Assembly (NCBI GenBank): GCA_032871835.1
Contig: CM065303.1
Location: forward strand, 25,180,001 to 25,244,000
Reading direction: 5' to 3'
Length of the DNA stretch: 64,000 nt
From: Dipteronia dyeriana
Lineage: Eukaryota > Streptophyta > Magnoliopsida > Sapindales > Sapindaceae
Part shown: piece after piece, positions 10,640-21,860 of the stretch
Position numbering within the stretch: position 1 is the stretch's first letter
How the letters are laid out: every line of letters begins with the position of its first letter
Notes under the pieces: generated by a model
Databases searched by the model: none
Told to the model about the DNA's origin: nothing
What the model saw: the letters and a program-made list of their open reading frames with translations, nothing else
Translations under genes and position numbers: made by a program

Positions 10640-11580
10640 TCCAACGTTTCTTCTTGGTCCTCGATGCTTGGCCTTTTAAGATGAGCAAATAGGACGGTCT
10701 TTGACTATACACCGATAGTAACTTACGGTAATTTTGACAAAACGTGTACCTTCTCATTCTTTTCCCTCGGGATTTAGGTGGTCATATACGTCTTGAATCT
10801 TCCAAGCAGCGCTTTGGCTACCCTAAAATATGTGGCCATATTGCTATCCTTGGCTTGATACTTATCTAAAATTTAGTTTACTACCACTTGCGAGTCACTG
10901 AATATTTCTAGCTCATCCGCCCTTTAAGTTGTACAAACTGAGTCCTGCCAAAAATGTCTCATACTCGGACATGTTGTTAGTGGCTTTAAAGTCAAACAGC
11001 AAGGCACATTCTACCTTATCACCTTCTGGAGTAGATATGAATATCCCGGTCCCATTATCGTGCGTGTTTAATGACCTATATAGGTGTAACTTCCATACGA
11101 ACTCATCATTCTCCTTCAACATCCTGATCACCTCACTGTTTGGTTCGGTGAACTCTGCGATCATGTCAGCCCCATTTTGCCCATTTATTGCAGCCATCGG
11201 TAGGTAAGCTATCTCAAAATCTCTCAACTCCATATCCCACTTAGTATGTCTTCTCGACACTTCAGGTTTCGATAGGGTTTGCTTCAGCGGACAGTCTATA
11301 TAGACCTCTATCCTATGGGCTTGAAAGTATGGCCTTAGCTTCTTTGATGCGGTCATAAGGGCCAGTGCCATCTGCTCAGATGGTGAATACCTTGTCTCAG
11401 TTGGCCATAAAGCCTTGTGTGTGTAATATACTGGCTTTTGTATCCCCTCATCTGACCTGACTAGTAGTGAACATGTCGCTACAGACGTTATTGACAGGTA
11501 CAAGTAATTCACTTCTCCTTTAAGGGGTTTGGATAGGATCAGTGTTGTTCCTAGATATTCCTTGATCTTCTTGAAGGCAT
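10640..11580 (-). pseudogene. RNase H followed by a second RNase H (Tat-type), broken
   Basis: The first RNase H carries VYYTHKALWPTETRYSPSEQ and the trailing FEIAYLP segment (11512-11200 region). A second RNase H-like domain follows, with KATNNMSEYETFLAGL (near 10930-10990) and FSDSQVVVN just downstream in another frame. Two RNase H domains in tandem before integrase are diagnostic of the Tat lineage. The longest surviving frame is 10913-11512 (199 residues), after which the domain is broken by frameshifts and stops. Confidence 0.85.
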
Positions 11581-11589
11581 GTTCGCACT

Positions 11590-12470
11590 CATTGTTTCAT
11601 TCAACCCCCTTACCTTTTTTAATTACTTTATAAAAGGGAAGACACTTGTTAGTCGATTTGCTTATGAATCGATTCAGAGATGCCAATCACCCTGTTAGCC
11701 TTTGGATTTCCTTTAATGTTCTTGGAGACCTCATTTCCTCCAACGCCTTTATTTTCACTAGGTTAAGTTCAATTCTCCTCTGGTGAACTTGGAACCCTAG
11801 GAATCTCCCCGAAGGTACTCCAAAGACATATTTTTTTTGGGTTGAGCTTTATACCGAACCTTCGTAGCTCTCTGAATTTTTCCCTAAGATCTCCTGTGTG
11901 TGCCTATAATGTTATGCTTTTTGTCACCATATCATCCATATATACTTCCATGTTTCTATCGATCTGTAGAGCAGACATCTTATTTATCAGTCTCTGGTAA
12001 GTTACCCTGACAATTTTTAGGCCAAAAGGTGTGACTCTATAACAATATAGCCCCTGGTTGGTGGTGAAGGATGTATTGTCTTCGTCAAGTTCAAACATCC
12101 GATTCTGGTTATATCCAGAGTACGTATCCATGAAGCTCAACAACTCATGACCGGCTGTTGTATCCACTAGCTGGTCAATCCAAGATAGAGGGAAGCTATC
12201 CTTCGGGTATGCTTTGTTAAGGTGGTGAAATCCACACATATCTTCCATTGGTCATTCTTATTTTTTACCAGCACCACGTTGGCCACCTATTCAGGGTACT
12301 TTACTTCCCTTATAGATCCTGCCTTCAGTAGCTTCTCTACCTCTTCTTTGATTGCCAAGCTTCTCACCGGGTTAAATCGTCTTCTTTTCTAAATAACCGG
12401 CTTGCGGTCGGGGTCAACTGCTAAACAGTGTGAAATTATCTTCGAATCGATTCCTGGCATATCCTCGTGT
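11590..12470 (-). pseudogene. Ty3/gypsy (Tat) reverse transcriptase, broken
   Basis: The minus-strand frame at 12248-11904 holds the RT core: VDFTNLNKAYPKDSFPL (partly outside the open frame), SFMDTYSGYNQ, the TPFGL segment and the catalytic YMDDM near 11925. The polymerase N-terminus lies upstream, at about 12250-12460, with in-frame stops. The C-terminal thumb continues to about 11600 in other frames. This would copy element RNA into DNA. The copy is inactivated by several breaks. Confidence 0.87.
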
Positions 12471-12789
12471 TTCCATACAAAGACGTCATTATACTCTTTC
12501 AGTAGGCTAATTATCTCATCCCGCACTTGATTTGTTAGCCGAGCCCCGAGCTTTACAGTCTTTTTGGGACTGCGATCATCAACTGCAACCTTTATGGTCT
12601 GTTCATCTTCCTAGATTTTTCTATCTTTCGGAGATGTCTCCCTCGGGTCCAGGTCGAACCGGGTTAGAGTTTTTGCTCTAACCTCCACATCATATATCTT
12701 TTGGCCTTCATACTTTCAAATGGTGTATACCTGCATTACCCCCGATTCTGCTTTCTCCCTATACACAACCAGATTTGCCTTTCTTGACC

Positions 12790-13480
12790 ACTCCTACGAG
12801 CTTCTCATGACTCTCACTCCTATTTTCATAGAAAACTTCACTGTTAGTGTATAGGTGGCAGTCACGGCCTTCGTCTTGTTTAATAAAGGCAGACCCAGTA
12901 GGGCATTGTATGGCCAAATCTCTACATTTAAAACCACAAAATCCAGAAACACTGTCTTGGTAAAAGGAAAGCTTCCAATCTCCACAGGCAACTTCACCGT
13001 TCCTAACGATCTTACTTCTGCTCTTCGAAAGCCTCTAAATAGGGCTTTAAATTGTTGGAGGTCTTTTCTTTACAACCCGAGTTGGTCGAACACTTTCACA
13101 CTTAAAATATCTGTTAAGCATCCAATGTCGATTAGCACTCTTCTTACTTTCTTATGCCCCACGCGAACCGATACCACAGTTGTGTTGTTCGGCCTTACAT
13201 CTGATGCATCTGCATCTGTATCGGTGAAAATTATTGGGTCCCAACCTTGTTTTGATTTCTTCTGATCAGGCCCTAGCAAATTCATCTCCAGGTTTCTCTG
13301 ACCATCTATAGCTTCTCTAACTTCAGACATCCTCTCCCGGCTACTATTCCCGGAGTACTGCCCCCCAAAGATGATATTGATTGCTCTATTAAATGAATCT
13401 CTTCAGGGGCTCATTGGCTTCTATCTTGCTCCTTGGCTATGGTATTCTTACACCGATCATCCACACTCCTGATGACCATG
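12790..13480 (-). pseudogene. retroviral-type aspartic protease of the Tat element, broken and active-site altered
   Basis: The frame 13330-13070 reads IIFTDTDADASDV, then a VLIDIGCLTDIL stretch at the active-site position. The family usually has Asp-Thr/Asn-Gly there; this copy has Asp-Ile-Gly. The second half (12997-12794), in another frame, holds the flap-downstream YNALLGLPLLNKTKAVTATY. The domain is thus split by a frameshift near 13060. An INIIFGG segment typical of this lineage lies just upstream (about 13370). Confidence 0.8.
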
Positions 13481-13489
13481 TCTTTGAGG

Positions 13490-14640
13490 TTTCCTTCTCT
13501 GATTAGCATATTCTATGTAGTGCCTCAGTTGATAGCAGTTGAAGGTTTCATGGTCGTTCTCCTGGTGAAACCAACAGTATTTGGTGGTGTCTCTTCTGGG
13601 AAAACTTGACTACTTTGGGGGTTTCTTGTACAAATTCTTATCTTCTATCACATTCAAGATTTCTTCCTGCCATCTGGCCAATGAAGTGTAATTAGTGTAT
13701 TGTCGCTTGAATTGCCTACCACCTTTGTCGCCATCTTTTCGTTCGTCCTTACCCTTTCCTCCATTGTCTTTCTGCTTCCATTTGGCGCTATTCTTTGGGT
13801 TACCATCCTTGTGATTTTGGATGCTTTCGGGCCATCCCCAGTGTACAATCTCCCCAACATGGGGTAGTTGTTCTTCTTTTGCCATGGTGTACCCTCCGGC
13901 ATGGTCCATCATGCTTACGTACGTGGTCGGCCCTTTTTGCCTCAGGCTTAAGATCCGATTGTGCTGTAAACTATTGATGAATGCCGATTATACTAAATCA
14001 TCGTTGGGATCTTGCACTTCTAACACTTCTTGCGAGAATCTAGCCAAGTAGTCTTTTAACTTCTCATCTCTTCTTTATTTTAGGGTCGACAAGGCTAATA
14101 TGGATTTCCTTCGCTAGATGTTTCCCAAGAATTGCCTGGTGAACGCTTGTACTAATTCTTCAAAATTTCGAATGGAGCCTATGGACAACCTGATCTCCCA
14201 ATGTTTGTGAGAACATCCGATACATGAGGGTGTCATCATAATCATACTGTGTTATCGCACTCTGGTACCTCTTTACATGCTCTTGTGGGTCAGTATTGGT
14301 TTTGAACTGCTCTACCTGTGATATTATGAATTTCTCTAAAAAATAGGTATGCCTTATGAAATCAACAAACAGGCTCCCGGAGCTCCTGATAAGTGGGTTT
14401 CCCAAGTTCTGCCTTTGTTCAAAGGCTTTTATCCTCCTAAGGAGAATCTCTCGCTCCCCTTCAGGCTCTTCATGCTTGTCAAACTTCTGACGAATGGTGA
14501 GCTCATATGGGTCCCTAGGGACCCGCTCGCTAATCTGGGCATCGAAGGGGTCACACCTAACTATTGGGGTTGGCTCCCTATACCTTTTAGGGGCTGTTTC
14601 ATCATCATTTGAATTTGAGCGGGATCTTTTCCGCTGACCA
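13490..14640 (-). pseudogene. Tat gag polyprotein, broken
   Basis: The capsid-type segment (14405-14160) holds DPQEHVKRYQSAITQYDYDD and MYRMFSQTLGDQ, the best conserved part of this plant gag family. Later parts are in shifted frames. The frame 13912-13610 includes MMDHAGGYTMAKEEQLPHV followed by a Lys/Gly-rich nucleocapsid-like stretch. A C-x2-H-type knuckle remnant (CWFHQENDHETFNC) lies near 13535-13580. Gag would package the element's RNA. At least three frameshifts separate the parts. Confidence 0.82.
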
Positions 14641-15229
14641 TCGTGTCTGTGTGCTTCTTCATGGTAGGTTTTTACTTTATTGTACCTCTTCAGGTCTTCC
14701 TACGAACTAGACTCTCGACGTTCCCTGGCTTCCCGATCTTCTCGACCATCTCTTCCGTGCGAACGCCCGTTTTCTCACGATGCTCTGCCTTATCTCATCC
14801 AGATTTCTGGGGCTCTCCTAGAGTGGCCTCTACTATCTTGGAGCGTATCTTGGGATCCTGGGCCACCATCGACGTGGAAAGTTGATACGCCAAACTCAGG
14901 TTAGATGTGGCTGATATGTTGATTCTCTACCTTGCGACATCTTTAATGACTTTTCGCAGGGACTCCTAGATCTGCTTGAATGCTTCCGGGGATATACCAG
15001 TGGCTACACCTATGGATATAACAGCGTCAGGTTTGGTGGATGACAGGGTCTTTGAGGATGGGTCTTCTCCTCTGGTGCTGACATCAATAGGATTAGAAAT
15101 GTTGGCACCACATAAAGCTTCAACGTTGCGTGGAGATGAACTTCTATCTCTACAGGTGTCCTTGGTATCGCCTTTAGCTAACTTCCTTCAAAAAATGATC
15201 ACGTAAACCAAATACTTCCGAAGGTTCAC
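14641..15229 (-). other. 5' leader and degenerate gag start of the Tat element
   Basis: Lies between the primer-binding site and the recognisable gag. Plus-strand frames here (14643-15206) are shadows. The Arg/Ser-rich minus-strand translation is consistent with a gag N-terminus broken by stops, but I cannot fix a start codon. Confidence 0.45.
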
Positions 15230-15247
15230 CCCCTCCTTCTAGCGCCA
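15230..15247 (-). other. primer-binding site of the Tat element
   Basis: Two bases inside the LTR, the minus strand reads TGGCGCTAGAAGGAGGGG. It starts with the TGG expected opposite a tRNA 3' CCA end. It is not the initiator-Met type seen in the copia elements of this window. The donor tRNA is not assigned. Confidence 0.65.
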
Positions 15248-15249
15248 GT

Positions 15250-16051
15250 TGTTGACGATGATTTTTGGATTAACCTTCCGCCACACAATTAATGCAGAAT
15301 AATAGTTAATTACGAACAAAATTAAATGGAAAATAAATAAGATAGAATTTTACGTGGTGAAATTAGGGAAACATCCACGGTTACCGATAACGGCGAGGAA
15401 AATTCACTATGTTAAAAGGAGATTACACACTTTAATCACAACCCTCAATTTCTCACCCTTTTGTAAACAGAATTTGCATTAGCCCTTTTATGGGTATTAT
15501 TTGGGTCTATTTATATATACATAGAACCCTAATTCTTTGCGTACAAGTAAGTAAAGTCCTTGCCATTTAATGGAATTCTAACTTCTTAGAGTAGTGCTAT
15601 TTTTCTTTCCTGTTTTGAGTTGATTTTATTTTGATTGTCCTTAGATCTCTTTTCTAATCTGGACTCTGATATCTATAAGGAAGTTTGTTTCCTTATCAGA
15701 GTATGCTTTTAGACATCTTATTTCAGCGGGACTCTCCCTCTGTGTATTTAGGTCGTGATTCCAGCGAATATGGGTGTTATCTACGTGCCACGCGTCCGAG
15801 CGCCTATTTTACCTGACCAGATTTTCTCCCCCCGATCAGTGGTTTTACCCGATCGTAACATTCCCTCCGACCATCTTGACAACCCTGAGCGAGTCTTCCT
15901 ACACGATCGTTTGCGTTGTATTTGTCTGTGGGTTTGATGGGTTTTCTTTGGTCAACTGGGGTTGATTCGATCTGGTTGACTTCTGGTGACGTGGCACCCC
16001 CGACTCTTGCCTTTGCTGACGTGTCACATCGTCTAGAATTTGCCAATAACA
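15250..16051 (-). repeat. Tat element LTR (5' LTR in element sense)
   Basis: 802 bp, begins TGTTGACGA and ends CCAATAACA on the plus strand. It is the transcription-starting LTR for the minus-strand element, since the primer-binding site and gag follow it. It aligns with 4364-5176 throughout. Confidence 0.93.
15510..15519 (-). promoter_or_regulatory. TATA box of the Tat LTR
   Basis: TATATATAAA read on the minus strand, within the LTR. It is conserved in position in the other LTR (near 4635) and in the solo LTR (near 26560). It is the probable core promoter for gag-pol RNA. Confidence 0.55.
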
Positions 16052-16056
16052 ATGGT
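16052..16056. repeat. target-site duplication of the Tat element, right copy
   Basis: ATGGT, identical to 4359-4363. Confidence 0.93.
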
Positions 16057-16520
16057 AAATACGAAGAATGGTAGAGGAAAAGAAGTAGTTGGTGAAAAAG
16101 ATGAGTTTTAGGGTTTTGTTCAACGTTCTAAGTTTAGGTGTTTTTTCCGGAATTGGGTTGAGAAGGTGAAAAAATTGTTTTAAAAACTCTTTTCATTAAT
16201 CTTATTTTTAATCAATGATGAACAATTAAAATTGAATCATATGAAATTAAACATAAGATATATTTGTATTTATGTTAAGTCAATATGGATAATTTAGTCT
16301 TTAGAAAGATTCGTTAAATAAAACAGCAGATTCTATCATAATCACTTTGCAAAAGTAACCTCCACCTGCTTCTTAAAATTGCTATCAAATCAACACAAAT
16401 TCTCAAATAATCACTTTTGAAAATTTTACAAAACTCAGTTTTTTATATTAAAATTATTAAATATTTAGATTTTAACTTCTCAAAAACAATACCAAACGGG
16501 GCCTAAGAGATCCCTCGTTT
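16057..16520. other. AT-rich spacer, nothing recognised
   Basis: No family resemblance in any frame. Confidence 0.6.
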
Positions 16521-16545
16521 GATAATAATAATAATAATAATTATT

Positions 16546-16594
<49 letters not shown>
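16521..16594. repeat. compound microsatellite (AAT)n(ATT)n(AT)n
   Basis: An AAT run, its complement ATT, and then about 17 AT dinucleotides. The first two blocks form a self-complementary tract. Confidence 0.95.
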
Positions 16595-16597
<3 letters not shown>

Positions 16598-17138
16598 TAG
16601 TTACCCAAACATCCCATGAGTTTAGGTGAAATTGCACACATATTCAACATTTCCTTTAATTGCACAAACCTCCCTTTGAAATATTCACTAATGGTTTGAC
16701 TAACATTCAATTTAATGGTCTAGGGGTAAAATTGTCTTTTTAAACCTCTCAATAATAAAAACTTAAATAATTACGAAACAACCTCAAATACTTTTTAAAT
16801 TACCACAATTATAATTATAAAATAAACCTATAACTTTTAAAAATTAAATTTGAGTACACTAAAAAAATAAAATAAAAAAGTAATTTTTTTGAAGATCGGG
16901 ATTGCAAATGGAGATAGCCAATCACTAATACAGGAGATCCTGTCATCCTGATTCTCCATTTTCAATATTATGGTGGGAGTGCATTGAGAATTTTGGGGAC
17001 TGTTTTTTCAGTGGTGGGAATTAACTGAGTTTTTTTTTTTTTCAAAAGGCTTAGACCTTTGAAAGAAAAAATTCTTAATTTTTTTTTTATTGTATTTGGA
17101 TATTTATAGACTTTGTTGTCTAAGGGAAGGTGTACACG
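16595..17138. other. spacer, nothing recognised
   Basis: AT-rich DNA with poly(T) runs. The last 8 bases (17131-17138, TGTACACG) are the left target duplication of the next hAT element. Confidence 0.55.
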
Positions 17139-17582
17139 TAGAGGTGTTCACGATTCGGTTAAACCATTCAAAACCGAACCGAAACCGTCCATCAAAAACC
17201 GTAATCGAAACCGAACCATAACCGTCGGTTATGAAACCGGTTGGAAACCGGTTTTTCGACGGTTCGGTTACAGTTATCCTTTCCCAAAAACCACCTCAAA
17301 ATCAACGGTTTAACCGTCGGTTTTGATAAATTTTTTATATAAAAAAAATTAACCAATAATATTGTGACACGTGGCAATTCATTTGAAAAAGAAAAAAACG
17401 GGTCATAACCGAAACCGACCCGTAACTAAACCGAACCGTAACTGCCAAACCTGCGGTTACGTAACCGAATCAAGCTGTCCAACTCCGATTACGGTTACGG
17501 TTATGGTTACGGTTACGGTTAGACCTTTTCACGGAACCGAAATCGATGGTTCGTAACCGAAAACGAACCGTGGACACCTCTA
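17139..17582. mobile_element. non-autonomous hAT-type element
   Basis: A 444-bp element with terminal repeats TAGAGGTGTTCACG and CGTGGACACCTCTA, flanked by TGTACACG (17131-17138) and TGTACAAG (17583-17590), seven of eight matching. The interior is rich in CGGTT/AACCG words. No transposase. Reading frames inside are artefacts of the CCGAAACC-type repeats. Confidence 0.88.
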
Positions 17583-17797
17583 TGTACAAGGTCGTATTTG
17601 CATAAGTCACAGAGGAAAATAAAGTAAACTAGGCTGGACAATGAAGCTTGAAACACAAACAAATCAAGAATTGCCACCTCATGTTAAAGTCAAGAGCCTA
17701 AAATACTTATGTACTCGTGCTTGTATAATATTGGATTGTTGGATTGTTGGATTGTAGAAGGAACAAAGCAGTCTAGAACTCTGGGAGTTAGATGAAA

Positions 17798-18508
17798 TTA
17801 GCGGTGTTTATTTTCAGTTTGGTTTAGATTGAAGCTCAATGTCAAAACAAACCTTCAACCAAACCCGATACATATCGGTTTTGATGTATTTCAGCTCAAA
17901 AAAAAAAACCCAAACAAAAAAACGTCGTGTTTGTTTGAGTTGATTTGGATTGATTTAACGGTTTAGGTTTGAACATAAAAATTATTTTTTATATAATTAT
18001 AAAAATATTATTTAAATATAAAATATTAAATATATAGGTTATTTAATCATTTTAAAAATTAAAAATATTATATAATTAACAAATTAATAATAAAAAGTAT
18101 CAAAACATAAAAATAAAAAATAAAACATAATAAAACTTATATTCTAAAATGCATTGGAAGGGATGAGTAACTATATTTTAGTTATTAAAAAAATGTATAA
18201 TATATATAAAAAAAGAGGAGTAGTACAATACCAATTAATGATCGATGATAATAAATGAGAAGAAAAAAAAATACTTATATAAATTGAGAATCAAATAAAT
18301 ATAAATAAAAGTTATAAAACAGGAAATGTGTATTTGATTTTATTAAATATATGGATTGATTTGGATTGTATGAATTTTATTTTTAATAACCCAAATCAGA
18401 CTGAACTTTGATCGATTTTTTAATTGACAAATCAATTAATAAATTTTTTATATATGTAACCGAACCAATCCATAAAGTTTGGGTTGGATTAAACGGTAAC
18501 ACATCTCA
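17798..18508. mobile_element. degenerate non-autonomous hAT-type element
   Basis: A perfect 8-bp duplication AGATGAAA flanks this 711-bp stretch (17790-17797 and 18509-18516). Ends TTAGCGGTGTTT and the complement of TGAGATGTGTTA match in about 8 of 12 positions. Inner ends carry GTTTGGTTTAGATTG and GTTTGGGTTGGATT, the latter not inverted. The interior is very AT-rich and non-coding. Confidence 0.68.
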
Positions 18509-18516
18509 AGATGAAA

Positions 18517-19768
18517 CTCAAAATGGTGGATCCAAAGAGATAAGGAGATAAAAGAGCATCTTTAATTGGTCTCCATGATCTCCATTAAAGGAGGTGGCAC
18601 CGTGGCAGGTCTTCTGTTTTTTTTTTTTTGTTAAAAATATTTTGTTTTGAGAAATTTTAATGTTGATTGTGGGGGTGATGATGAAGACCTTAAGTCTTGA
18701 GATCGCAGGTCCCTTGCTTCTTCTTCTTTTGTAATTTTATTTTAAAAGATTTTATGGTTGATTTTGGGATAATGAAGATGGGTGTTTACTGTTTGGTGGG
18801 ATTGAATTGGAATAGAAGAAGAAGATGGTGATGATGAGATTTTGGGATTTTGATAGTGCTTGTTGGGATTGAATTGGGAAGAGGCATGTTTTTGTAGTTC
18901 TTGATACTGCTTTTTTCTTTTCTTTTTTATCATTTTTTTTCAAACATATTTATTGTTGAAATATGGTGATGGTAGAGAAGAAGACGATGATCATAGATTT
19001 TCATAGACAAGGAGAAAAAAATGGCGATGATGACAATTTTAGATCTTGATGGGAGCTTGCTGGGATTGAAATGGGTGAGGTCTATGTACTGTCATTGCAC
19101 GAGTTTTTTTTTTTTATCTTTCCATTTTTTCAGTTTTTCAAAAATATTTTTACCGGTTTCATTACAATTTTCTCTTTATTTTTAATGTTAAAATAAAAAT
19201 TAGGGGGCATTTTCGACTTTCCAAGATGCAATGTTAATCGACAGTTAATGAAGTCATAGATCAGTATGTTTGAAAGCGATGAATCTTCCTGATGCATCTC
19301 AATCAAAATAGAAAGGCATTGTTAATGGTCAAAAGTTGAAGTGCATAACAGCGAACAAACTCATCAACTAATGTTTTGGAACTAGCTATATACCAAACTT
19401 TATTCTCTTGATTCAATTAACGATCCATCAAGAACAGAAAAAGCCACTGCACTTACTCCTAGACTTGAATACTTGATCGTGATTCGAGAACCCACCTACT
19501 CCTAGTTATAAAGACTTATAGTAGCTATCGTCATCATATTCTTCTGTGCATTTGATATTTTGATATTGCATTTGTCTTAGCCAAAACAGAGCACTCAAAT
19601 GATCAAATCTCTAAAAATCTGTACCTCATTTAATAGCTTGGCCCAAACATAAATGGTTAATTTTAAAAATGGGCCTGGATCGATCCCTAATTAATCCTTG
19701 GTTGGGCTGCGCTACCAAACCATTATATGCTGAGATATGGTTATTATCGGTACGAATTTGGATCCTCA
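18517..19768. other. spacer with GAT/ATG-rich low-complexity DNA
   Basis: The segment 18660-19060 has repeated GATGATGA and GGGATTGAATTGGG-like phrases. These resemble, in reverse complement, the ATC-rich interior of the inverted-repeat element at 31592-32641, so a related element may be present. Small minus-strand frames at 18742-18943 are low complexity. No gene recognised. Confidence 0.4.
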
Positions 19769-20261
19769 GAGCATCTCCAATACAAACGTGACTTGTGAAA
19801 AAAAAAAAGATGTTACGTAGGATTAATAGACATTCCGTTAAAAAATCTTTCTCAAATACAGCCGTACATATTCAACCTCAAACTGACGTGACAAAAAAAA
19901 TATTAGACATTGTCAACATGACCGTCCACTTTCAGACGGTCTGTTGCACAACCATTTTTTAGGTAAGTTCAATAAAAAATTATGATTGACATTAATTTTT
20001 CATCTATTTTTGTTAAGGAAATAAAATAAAAAAAGAAAATAAGAAATATAATAAAAAAGAAATTAAGAAATAAAATTGGACACGTCATTAAAACAAGATG
20101 TGTTAAAACAATATATGTTTTAAACGGAAGTATTGGAGACCAAATTTTAAGTTGATCGTCTATCGAGTCCATATTTATGCCACATAAGAAGCAAGTTTCT
20201 TGACATTGTTATCATATCAACTATAATTCATATGCAAACCACTTTTACATTGGAGATTCTC
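19769..20261. mobile_element. putative MITE with GAG(C/A)ATCTCCAAT ends
   Basis: The left end GAGCATCTCCAAT and the right end ATTGGAGATTCTC form an imperfect terminal inverted repeat. The element is 493 bp, AT-rich and non-coding, and is flanked by TCA on both sides (19766-19768 and 20262-20264). A 3-bp duplication fits several superfamilies, so none is assigned. Confidence 0.5.
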
Positions 20262-20558
20262 TCAGCATTGTTAATCTTTTGTCATGATCTATATAGATCT
20301 GTCGATATGCATAATTAATGACTATCATTTATTTCTTTTATTTATTTCACTTTTATTATTTTTAAATGCATAGTCTTATTCTCAAGTGCTTTAAATCAAG
20401 AAAAATATCAATATAGTAAAGGATTCTGATCCCATTGGTAAAATTAACTCATTACATATCAAATAGCCAATAAAGTGGTGTGCACTATGCAGGACCATTG
20501 TTATGTTTGTGGTGAGGGTTTGAATCTCATCATGTTTATTTGATAATAATAGTAGAAA
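20262..20558. other. spacer with a possible tRNA-derived SINE remnant
   Basis: About 20425-20545 contains GGTTTGAATCTCATCA, similar to a polymerase III B box (consensus GGTTCGANTCC), downstream of CATTGGTAAAATTAA. This is too diverged to call a SINE with confidence. Confidence 0.25.
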
Positions 20559-20676
20559 AATACTTGGGTACTGACTAGCCCAATGCATTTAATATCAGAC
20601 ATTTTAAATAGGTTTTTCAACCAATCAAAATATAGGATGAGTACCTTGGATACGGACCGGTCAGTACCCAAGTATT
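20559..20676. mobile_element. short inverted-repeat MITE
   Basis: A perfect 16-bp terminal inverted repeat, AATACTTGGGTACTGA / TCAGTACCCAAGTATT, encloses 118 bp with no coding capacity. No clear target duplication. Confidence 0.65.
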
Positions 20677-21429
20677 GTTCATAATAATCTAAAATTTGGG
20701 GTCAAGTTACTTTGTGTAGCCCAATTGAACAACTTGTTTGCCTTTGGGCTTAGGCAAAGTGAAAGACAAGTTTAGGGTATTTGACAAACAATTTATATTG
20801 CTCTTATTATTGTAGAGATAGATAAGTAAACAAACTTGTTCAGAGTTCAAGCTTGCATATGGAACAACCGGTGTTGGAGGCATGAGAGGGGTGAGTTTAC
20901 ATACCAAAAGGACTTTCATATTTGATCATGTTTGAAGGGTTACTTCATATAAATATTCATATTCATATTGTTCATACATTATACGTGAGGTCTTGCAGAG
21001 TTATTTAGATTTAATTCTATTTTTTCAAGACATTAAATGAAATAAGTGAACACATATTTCAAAGAGTGTCACTTCATCATCCACGTTAGTGATGGGAGTT
21101 CAAATCTCACCATATACACTTATAGTATGTGCGAAGAATTTTCTCCACATATTGTGAGAGTATGCGACTCTCGTATGGTACAGAAATTCCAAAAATAAAA
21201 AATACAATAAGTAAATTCTACACAAAATCATGCACATTTTTTTTATTCAAACCCATCACCCAATATGTGTTTTTTTTTAATGAATAAAGTCAATAAAAGA
21301 GCAGTTGCATAAAAGAAAACTTAAAGCATCCCAACATAGCACCTAATAAGTCTAATTATACTGTGCACACACACTCTCAAACCAACTCAATATATTAAAT
21401 AAAAGAAATGGAAGAAGTAAAATGGGGGG
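20677..21429. other. spacer, possible SINE trace
   Basis: Near 21090-21110 the phrase GGGAGTTCAAATCTCACC resembles a polymerase III B box. This is not enough for a firm call. A short minus-strand frame (20707-20919) does not resemble a family I know. Nothing else is recognised. Confidence 0.3.
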
Positions 21430-21860
21430 ACATAACACCAAAACCCCAATAAATTAACCAAAACAATAAAAAGAACTAAACGATAAATCCCTTGCAACAA
21501 GAGCAGCACAAAATTGAGGACAAGTAAAACTCCAAAAATCTTGAGTCATAGAACGAGATTGAGATGCTAAGCAATCTGCCATCGCATTTCCTTCATGATA
21601 AAATAAGAGAGACATTAACACTCATTGAAGCGAGGTAATAAAGACAACACAACTAAGAAGATGAAAACTTTCAGGGAACATTTGTTGAACGAAAAGAAAG
21701 AAGAGAGACCACATATATAGAATCACATTCTATCCGAAGAATGTAAATCATAAATTTGAGAAAATTCAACGGTTTTGATAACTGCCAATGATTCTACTTC
21801 AAAAACATACATAATCCTTAAAAGCAAAGCAAAGTGAAACAATCTTTAACAAACCCGTAA
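21430..21860 (-). pseudogene. RNase H-like domain fragment of a plant LINE (non-LTR) retrotransposon
   Basis: On the minus strand, frames combine to the plant RNase H-like (RVT_3 type) C-terminal domain. The clearest segment, from about 21616 down to 21480, reads YHEGNAMADCLASQSRSM and then FWSFTCPQFCAALVARD. Upstream in other frames are SLAVIKTVEFSQIYDLHS and a VVSLLSFRSTNVPWK-like stretch. The H-E-G-N-A-x-A-D motif is the usual end of this domain in plant LINEs. Several frameshifts and stops. No reverse transcriptase or endonuclease is seen upstream. Confidence 0.65.

Larger units (their letters stand above)
4364..16051 (-). mobile_element. complete, decayed Ty3/gypsy LTR retrotransposon of the Tat type, with an antisense gene
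   Basis: An 11.7-kb element bounded by two LTRs of about 0.8 kb and a 5-bp duplication ATGGT. On the minus strand the order from 16 kb downward is LTR, primer-binding site, gag, protease, RT, RNase H, second RNase H, integrase, a long spacer, polypurine tract, LTR. The second RNase H after the first, and an extra gene between integrase and the 3' LTR read from the opposite strand, are known traits of the Tat lineage (Ogre, Retand, Grande, RIRE2 relatives). All pol domains carry stops or frameshifts. The LTRs differ by eye at more than one base in ten near their starts, so the insertion is old. A hAT-type element (7960-8570) sits inside the spacer. The window also holds a solo LTR of this family at 26289-27131. 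Confidence 0.93.

Noticed and set aside
20707..20919. 70-codon minus-strand frame with Pro-rich and Lys-rich ends
   Set aside because: No recognisable family; isolated among element fragments.
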